Origin: Acanthornis magna
Taxonomy: Eukaryota; Chordata; Aves; Passeriformes; Acanthizidae
Reading direction: 5' to 3'
Length of the DNA stretch: 64,000 bases
Assembly: GCA_036785705.1 (NCBI GenBank)
Contig: JAWUZG010000331.1
Coordinates: 868,001-932,000, forward strand
Each line of letters opens with the position of its first letter. Within the stretch, counting starts at the first letter, position 1. The notes under the pieces are model-generated. The model saw only the letters and a list, made by a program, of their open reading frames with translations, made no database searches and had not been told where the DNA came from. This document shows, piece after piece, positions 57,350-64,000 of this stretch. The position numbers and the translations under genes are program-made.

Positions 57350-57895
57350 GATATCTGAATAGGTTAGAGCTGTAAGTAAGGTTCAGTCCTGAGGTATAAG
57401 CTAAGTTAAATGCTGCTAAGGGCTGTTCTTGTGTTGTTAAGTTTAATGTTACAAGGTACATTAAACACTGTAAAATGTTATTCCTCTGTTAAATTGTAAA
57501 GTCATATCTTATAATTTAGGTTAAATACTGTTAAGTGCTGTTGTTTTGGTAAATTGTTAAGTTTAAGGTATAAGTAAAGGTTAAGGTATAGGTTAAGTGC
57601 TCTTAAGTGCTGCTAAGCTTTTAAGCCATATTCCTTTTATCCTTGCCCTCACTGTCCTTTTGTCACAGACACACAGGCATCAAGACAGTTCTCAGTTTAT
57701 TTCTGGTTTGATTATCTGGATTTCCTTGATTTTGTTATTGCTTTTTTCCCTTGCTGAGCCTGAACTGTCCAGTGAGGAGTAGAGTGACTCTTGCCAAGGA
57801 ACTTTGTTGTGCTCTCGCTTAATATTAAATCTGGTTTTTGCTGATCCCTTGCTGGGGAGTTTTTAAGTGCTCTCAACCCCTCGTTCGTAAGAGGA
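57350..57895 (+). mobile_element. LTR-like element (S2 copy)
   Basis: Counterpart of 15390-15935 with the same GTTAAG-rich body, TTAATATTAAATCTGG and CTTGCTGGGGA end. Confidence 0.55.
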
Positions 57896-58149
57896 TGAAG
57901 GAGCCCTGGGCCAGGCTCTCACCCTGGGGGACACAGGGACACTGCCGGGGGGTCCCTGTCCCACCCCCCACAGCCCTGTCCCCCCTGTCCCCGTGTCAGG
58001 CTCTGGGGGTTGATCTCGTGGAACATCCTCTGGGGGAGGCTGCGGCACCGGGGGACAAGGGGGGACCCGGGGGCACAGGGGACCCTGCTGTGCACGAGCA
58101 GCATTGGACTTGTCTGGGGGGAGCTGTGAGGGGGGGCTGGGACAGAGTG

Positions 58150-58690
58150 ACCTCCGCAGTGACCTCACACAGCCCCTGTGATGTCACAGCTCACTCTGGG
58201 ATGTCACACAGCCGTTCCTTGATATCACAGCCTGCTCTGTGTTGTTACCCACACCTCTGTAATGTCACAGCCCTCACTGTGATGTCACAGTCAGCTTTGT
58301 GATGTCACACAGTGCACTCTGTGACCTCACAGCCTTCTCTGTGATGTCATACACCCACACCATGATGTCACAATCTGGTTTGTGACGTCACAGCCAGCTC
58401 TAAGATGTGACAGAAGCAACCAGTGATGCCACAGCCCACTCTATGATGTCACATAGCTCAGTCTGTTACCTTGGAGGCTGCTCTGTGATGTCACACAGTC
58501 TCCTCTGTGATGCTGTAGCTGATCCATGACCTCACACAACCAACTCAGAGATGTCACCATCCACTCAGTGTTGCCACATTGCCCACTTTGTGATGTCACA
58601 CATTGCGTCTGTGATGCCAATAACCTCACGCAGCCCACTCTGGGATGTCACACTGCCCCTTTCTGACATCACAGCTGCTCTGGGGCTTTG
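58150..58690 (+). repeat. TGATGTCA minisatellite (S2 copy)
   Basis: About 20-bp degenerate units as in S1. One unit at 58383-58390 is a perfect TGACGTCA palindrome. Confidence 0.85.
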
Positions 58691-59079
58691 TGACACAGCC
58701 CCAGAGGTGCCTATGGCTATGACACAGCCCCTCTGGGCCATGGCACAGCCCCTGCCAATGCTGAGCACCTGGGAGCTCTGGCTGTGCCCTGCTGGTGTCC
58801 CTGAGCTGCCCTGGCAGTGGCCCAGCCCTGCTGGGCTGTGCACAGGAGCTGCTCCTGGGCAGAGCTGTCTCTCTGCAGCGCTGCCGCTTGCCAGGAGCTG
58901 CCTCTGTGCCAGGAGCCCGGCCCAGCTCAGCAGCACAGCCACAGCTCAGGGACTTGAATGAGCCTCGCGGGGCTTTGCTGCTCGTTACATCAGACTCAGT
59001 CCCTCTGAGTTCAAATAACTCCTCAAGAAGTCAAAGTCAGATTGAAATACTGAAGTCTCTTGTAGTTTAAATGGGTTCC

Positions 59080-59905
59080 ACTGAGTGCCACGACTGAGAA
59101 AGTGTCCCCAGGTTCCAGTCAGAGCAAAAAACATCCTGCAGAAGTTGACTCTGTCTGGTCCTCAAGGTAAAACAATCCCAGGGATGGGTTTGCCTTTTCT
59201 TGAGGCAGGACTGATCCAAACTGTCTTCCCTAACACATTTCTCATAGGCACCACGGGGATTTTATCCCCCTTCTATGGCCCATGGATGATTTGATTGGGC
59301 AGGGTCAGCTTGATTGGTGGAGCCTCAGGTCTTCACTGACCAGTGGCCTTGGCTAACTGCAGCTCCCAGTGTTTGAAGGTCCCACCAGCCACTGCTTTTA
59401 AGGTGGTTTTCAGCAGTCCCTTGTACTGTTCAGCTTTCCCAGGGCTGGTGCCTGACAGGGAATATGAAACACCCACTCAGTGCTGTGCTCTCTGGCCCAG
59501 GTGTCCATGAGGCTGTTCTGGAAATGAGTCCCATTGTGCGACTCACTTCTTCCTGGGGGCCCTGTTCCCCCAGGACTTGCTTTTCCAGGCCCAGGGTGGT
59601 GTTGTGGGCAGTGCCGTGAGGCACAGGGTGCGTCTCCATCCCTGCAGGGGCTGTTGGCACCACTGTCAGCAGCAGCGCTTGCCCTGGCAGCTCTGTGGCA
59701 CTGTGATGTCATCGATCTGCCAGGCCCCCCCAGATTGGCATTTCCACCATCGTCCCCCACCCCACAGGGGCTTTGCCCGCTTGGCCCTGCTTGAGCACAG
59801 CACATGTTCCACAGCCATGGATAACCTGGAGATGCTGTCCATGGTTAAATCCACCTTGGTCACCAGCCCATCTGGAGGTTGCATCTCTTCCCTGATGACC
59901 TGAGG
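59080..59905 (-). mobile_element. Retroviral integrase remnant (S2 copy)
   Basis: Counterpart of 17200-18010 with WQIDDITVPQSCQGKR, GTHFQNSLMDTWAREH and LGLEKQVL in broken frames. Interrupted on its upstream side by the ERVK-like LTR. Confidence 0.75.
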
Positions 59906-59907
59906 CA

Positions 59908-60218
59908 TCATGGGCCCCTTGGGCCAGAAAAAACTCACCCTTGTGTGGCCAGTCTAGACCTGACCATGGACAATAAAGTTGACACTCGAAGTGGTGGCAA
60001 GCATCAGCTGTTTATTATCCCATGGTACAGCCTTTTATACCCTTTTTGTCCAGACCCTTAACAGGTGTTCCTTGTTACCTTACAGTTGGTGAGCAAACTC
60101 TCCACATGTGCCCCTTCTGCTTGGTTCCCTTATGAGGTTGTTTATTTCTCTTGTTTGGGGACACAGCTGTAACTTATCAAGGTCTAGGCTTCCTGCAGCC
60201 TTTTCCTCTCTTACCACA
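59908..60218 (-). mobile_element. 3' LTR of ERVK-like provirus
   Basis: On the minus strand it starts TGTGGTAAGAG right after the polypurine tract AAAACGGGGGAAT (60219-60231), has GGTATAAAAGG near 60035 and AATAAA near 60012, and ends near 59908 where S1/S2 similarity resumes. About 310 bp, a typical short LTR. Confidence 0.75.
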
Positions 60219-60640
60219 ATTCCCCCGTTTTGTTTTTCAATCACAAATGACATGTTTACCATCCTCTGCAGGGGCCCTTTCACAGGCAAGACAGCAAACA
60301 CAGTACAAGCATCCTTTGTGGGGCTTCCAATTCCTGAATGTGTTTGTGAATTGATTTTGATACATCTTTTAAACCTATACAGCACGTGCTATCAAAATCT
60401 TCACCCCATGCCCATGGGACAATAACAAAAATCACAGGTCTTTCCCCTGGCTTGTCTAACGCAGAGGCCACCTCCCTCAGACAAGCCCTTGTCACCTTAA
60501 CCTGTAACATAAAGGCAAACTCACATCAGTACCAAACAAAACACCAAAAAGGTAACAGATGGATAACATTTTAGAAATGCTCTCCCTATTCCAGGGAGTT
60601 AGGCAAGCTGCAGCCAGGTCCATTGCTCTGAGGGGTGTTA
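60219..60640 (-). mobile_element. ERVK-like provirus, region between integrase and 3' LTR
   Basis: Only about 420 bp and without a recognisable envelope gene; short frames are interrupted by stops. The provirus therefore lacks env, or it has been deleted. Confidence 0.55.
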
Positions 60641-61480
60641 CCCAACACAGGTCGAACACAACGAGCAGGCACCCACCTAACTCCAGCATCTCTAGAGACA
60701 CAAGCATATCCACGTCCCCAAGCGACAAGATTCCATGGACCCTCTCAGACTCGTGTTTGCAAATTGCGAACCCAGACTGCAGCAGGGCCACGGGTCCCAT
60801 CACTCAGTGACTGTAATGACAAAAAATGAGTTAGGATAACAGGCATTGTACACGAGGGAGAAATAGTAAGATGGTTCAGTGCAAACACAGCTTTCCAAAT
60901 TCTTGCCTGTGGGGTTTCACCCTGCATTCCCCCTTTTTGTTTTTGAAGGAAGGCTTTAAATGTAGAATGAAGATGCTCTATGATAGCTTGACCAGCTGGA
61001 GAATGCGGGATGCCAGTGGCATGGTGAACACCCCAAAGTTGGAAGAATTGCTGGGTGTGCTGAGCTGCGTAACCAGGACCATTGTCAGTCTTTATAACAC
61101 ACGGCACACCTAAAGCTGCAAAAGCACCACGCCAATGCGAAATCACATCTCCTGCCTTCTCTCCTGAATGTGCAGGGGCCCAGCAGGCCTTAGAATAGGT
61201 GTCCACAGAAACATGTACATATTTAAGGAGACCAACTCCAAAAGATGAGTAACATCAGATTGCCACAGTTGAAGAGCTTGTAGCCCTCTGGGGTTTGTCC
61301 CATCGTGGGTCATGGTAACATGTTGCTGGCAGTCAGAGCATGAGGCAATAATATCACGTGCTGCCGAAGACGGAAGATGAAACTGATGTCGTAGGGCACG
61401 AGCCCCTTGATGGAAAAATTGATGTGACTGAATCGCCTGTTGCAATGTTCCGGTACCGGGGCAGCCCACGCCGGGGCTGT
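60640..61480 (-). pseudogene. ERVK-like integrase, disrupted
   Basis: The zinc-binding N-terminal part (HQFFHQGARALRHQF, CSDCQQH), the catalytic core with SVDTYS, KTDNGPGY and a conserved Glu in GQAIIEHLH, and the C-terminal WGRGYACVS-DAGVRWVPARCV block are all visible. Frame changes lie near 61430 and 61225, and an in-frame TGA is at 60745-60747 before the C-terminal domain. The D,D-35-E residues survive but the reading frame does not. Confidence 0.8.
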
Positions 61481-62147
61481 CAGCTTATCCACATGAGCAT
61501 TTCCTTCTGCAATAAACCCAGGCAAGTTGGTATGACTACGAACATGGAGAATATAAAATGGTGCAGTTTGTTGGTGTAACGTGTGCCATAATGTTTTTAG
61601 CAGATAAAACAATTCCTTGTTATTTACCTCTTTCAAAGCAGCACGATCTAATCGACGAACTATGTTGCACACATATTGAGAATGAGATACAACATTTAAA
61701 TTTTCACAAGGCCAGGCTTTGAAAGCCATTATCACTGCCCATAACTGCCAACTGAGGGGATCCATCTTGGCTGCCTATAAGGTCATGCCACTGATCTCCC
61801 TCCTTGCAGGTGACAACTACTTTTCCTGTTTGCCCTGATCCATTGGTAAAAACTGTGCGCCCTTGTAAGGGGGTCGATGAATAAAGCGATAACTCTACAA
61901 TTTGCAATTCTAGATGCATCTGCAAAAATTTATGTACAGGGTGGTGAAATAATATTTTTCCTGGCAACTCTACCATGGCCATTTGCAAAACAGAACTATT
62001 GGCCACACACCAGTTCCAATACTCAGAGCTTAAGGGTACAGTCATAATGGCTGGTTCTCGCCCTGACAGCTGAACACACCTCTGCCTGGCTTTGCAAATT
62101 GCATGAGCTATCAGTTCTAAGTGGGTGGCAACCGTTTTCTTGCGCTG
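61480..62147 (-). pseudogene. ERVK-like connection and RNase H domain, disrupted
   Basis: Follows the reverse transcriptase after an in-frame TAG at 62148-62150. GRTVFTNGSG replaces the usual TDGSG, so the first catalytic Asp is Asn, and VVSHSQYV replaces the usual DS-YV motif. A frame change near 61745 separates the two halves. The enzyme is expected to be inactive. Confidence 0.75.
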
Positions 62148-63300
62148 CTACGATAAAAATACCCATTCCAAAAAATGTAAAGGGTCCTGCCAACTGTCAT
62201 GCCATTGGGCTATGAGGCCCACAGGATGATCCTGAGACAGTAAAATATACACACTGAGAGGTATGGTGGTAACTACTCTCCAGGCTTTTCTTCCTTGTCT
62301 TGCTAGTTCTACCTGCTTTAATGCTTCAAGCGCTTCTGGTGACAAGCTCCTGGGAGATGACAAGGAAGGATCACCTTTTAATAAATCAAAAAGTGGTGCC
62401 AACAGCGTGTTCGATAATCCCAACAATGGTCTGATCCAATTAACTGTACCTAACAATTTTTGCAAGTCATTCAATGTTTGTATAGAATGCTGAACAGTCA
62501 CTGTTTGAGGTTTGACAGTTTGATCTAAAATTTTCATTCCTAAATATTTCCAGGGAGCTTGTCGCTGTATTTTCTCAGGAGCAGCACACAAACCATAGTT
62601 TGTTAAAGCTTCTTGCATCACAGGCATTACCACATCGAGTTGTTCTGCAGTTGGCACAGCGCCTAAGAAATCATCCATATAATGACAACAATAAATTTGC
62701 GGAAATTGTTTTCTGACCCCTGATAACACTTGTGCCACATACCACTGACAAATCGTAGGACTGTTCTTCATTCCTTGAGGCAACACAGTCCAATGGTATC
62801 TTTTTCCCAGTTCACTATTGTTTACAGAAGGAACAGTAAAAGCAAACTTGGGAGCATCATCATGATGTAAGGGTATGGTAAAAAAGCAGTCTTTCAAATC
62901 AATAATAGAAACATCCCAAGTAACTGGAATCATAGTTGGGGAAGGCATACCTGGCTGCAATGCTCCCATACTTTCCATCACTTCATTAATTTGGCGGAGA
63001 TCATGTAGGAGTCTCCATTTACCAGACTTCTTTTTGATCACAAACACCGGTGTGTTCCAAGGACTCTGTGATGGTTCAGTATGATTTTGTGCCAGCTGTT
63101 TACTGACTAAATCCTTGAGAACGGTCACTTTTTCATGAGTCAGGGGCCACTGATCAACCCATACAGGTCATGTGGTCAGCCACTGTAATGGGGTGGTAGG
63201 TCTGTGTTGACCGCCCTCCTCAGTGGCCCCTACAACAAATTCTGCTTTTCTGTTGTCAGGGTGACTCCCCATTGAGTCAAACAGTCACGTCCCCATAAAT
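62148..63300 (-). mobile_element. ERVK-like reverse transcriptase region, open through its motifs
   Basis: Minus strand. The fingers/palm motifs are WNTPVFVIKKKSGKWR, LHDLRQIN, DLKDCFFTIPLH, VLPQGMKNSPT and HYMDDFLGA, followed by the thumb (KYLGMKI). The frame is open from about 63128 to the TAG at 62148; upstream of this is the pol linker. YMDD and LPQG are intact. Betaretrovirus-like (ERVK class). This is an old endogenous copy; the surrounding domains are broken. Confidence 0.85.
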
Positions 63301-63543
63301 TCAAGGGTTTACTGAGATTCCATAAGGACGAATTGTAGCCACTTGCCCATCAGGATTAATAATGTTCACAGGTAGTAAGCTTTGGTAACTGGCAGTTATT
63401 CCCCCAACTCCTGCCACAGCTGCAGAAATTTCTGTGGGCCAAGTAGAAGGCCATTGTTTCTTTGAAACAATAGTAACATCAGCTCCAGTGTCAATCATAT
63501 ACTCCCCCCAGTAATAGTCACTTGCAGGGGGAACCTTGTACAA
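63230..63543 (-). pseudogene. ERVK-like aspartic protease
   Basis: MIDTGADVTIVS holds the catalytic Asp-Thr-Gly, and a C-terminal GRDCLTQWG block lies beyond a stop/frame change near 63300. Between dUTPase and reverse transcriptase as in betaretroviruses. Confidence 0.75.
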
Positions 63544-63909
63544 GTTTTAAACAACACTTCCTATTAGGCCTAGAGTCAGCAACCATTTGAGTCCAAAAAA
63601 CCTGGGGGGTACCTGTAAACCCAAGCCCTTCAGTCCCTCTTTCTACAGGTTCTGCACTAGGCACTTGCGCCATAGAAGGTATCAATTGGGCAATACGACT
63701 CTGCTTAGGTATGGTACCTGGGGGCGATGGTGTCCCCACCATGGCACACATCTGCCCAAGGCACTCTGCATCAATAACTCCAGGTAACACAAACAGCCCT
63801 TGCAAGGTAACACTTGAGTGTCCTGTTGAAAAATGGCTTGAAGAGCAGGACTGTGAGATGCTAGATGCTCTGCTTTTGCAGCATCTGCCACAGAATACAG
63901 GCTAGGCAT
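63544..63909 (-). pseudogene. ERVK-like dUTPase fragment
   Basis: LPGVIDAECLGQM, TIPKQSRIAQLIP and RGTEGLGFTGTPQVFW match the C-terminal half of retroviral dUTPase (IDSDYxGE, RIAQLL and GFGSTG motifs). The catalytic region is altered and the frame changes near 63800. Gag lies beyond the window. Confidence 0.65.
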
Positions 63910-64000
63910 TGTGTGAGCAAAACCTTGAGGGTAAGCTGCAAGGACAGTGTCCTTGGTCGTTTGGGAAGTACCGAATTCTATGAAAGAGAAATTGTGGTCA

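Larger units (their letters stand above)
51327..59907 (+). repeat. Segmental duplication S2 (partner S1 at 9748-18055)
   Basis: Colinear with S1 and in the same orientation. It ends at CCTGATGACCTGAGGCA, beyond which the ERVK-like LTR starts, so the right limit is set by the provirus and the original duplicate could have been longer. Confidence 0.85.

Overview
This window looks like nuclear DNA from a songbird (passerine) or close relative. The evidence is a chicken-repeat-1 (CR1) LINE ending in the bird-type ATTCTGTG tail, ERVL/ERVK-type LTR remnants, bird-style C2H2 zinc-finger genes, a leader exon of the passerine MHC class II B type, small GC-rich exons with short introns, and many recent duplications. 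There is no prokaryotic organisation, CRISPR array or recognisable tRNA/rRNA gene. The species and chromosome cannot be fixed from the sequence.

Layout. (1) 1-7479: the 3' part of a maestro-heat-like-repeat (MROH) family gene, copy A, on the + strand, plus its downstream spacer, cut at 7480 by an LTR. (2) 7480-9570: minus-strand LTR remnants. (3) 9748-18055: segment S1, holding a C2H2 zinc-finger gene among MHC class II B fragments, an LTR-like element, a TGATGTCA minisatellite and a dead retroviral integrase. (4) 18056-23205: mostly unassigned, with a second minisatellite block and a 38-bp tandem array. (5) 23210-25513: a CR1 LINE. (6) 25518-28974: a ZP3-like egg-coat gene with its proximal promoter, carrying two single-base frame breaks. 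(7) 29850-46896: two tandem MROH copies (B, C) on the minus strand, unit about 8.97 kb. (8) 46897-51326: LTRs, unassigned DNA and a two-finger zinc-finger fragment. (9) 51327-59907: segment S2, a direct duplicate of S1. (10) 59908-64000: the 3' half of an ERVK-like provirus on the minus strand (dUTPase, protease, reverse transcriptase, RNase H, integrase, 3' LTR).

How it fits together. This is a duplication-rich accessory region rather than a pathway. Three host gene families are present: MROH HEAT-repeat proteins, C2H2 zinc-finger regulators and a zona pellucida protein, plus relics of MHC class II B. The three MROH copies keep open reading frames through at least 15 exons with conserved splice sites; copy C is a mosaic of A-like and B-like sequence. 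S1 and S2 carry the same rearranged MHC pieces, so the scrambling predates the duplication, while the zinc-finger arrays have since diverged (4 versus 9 fingers). LTRs or proviruses sit at several duplication boundaries.

Limits: homologies were judged by eye from translated motifs, splice sites were assigned by GT/AG and reading phase, and repeat family names are provisional.
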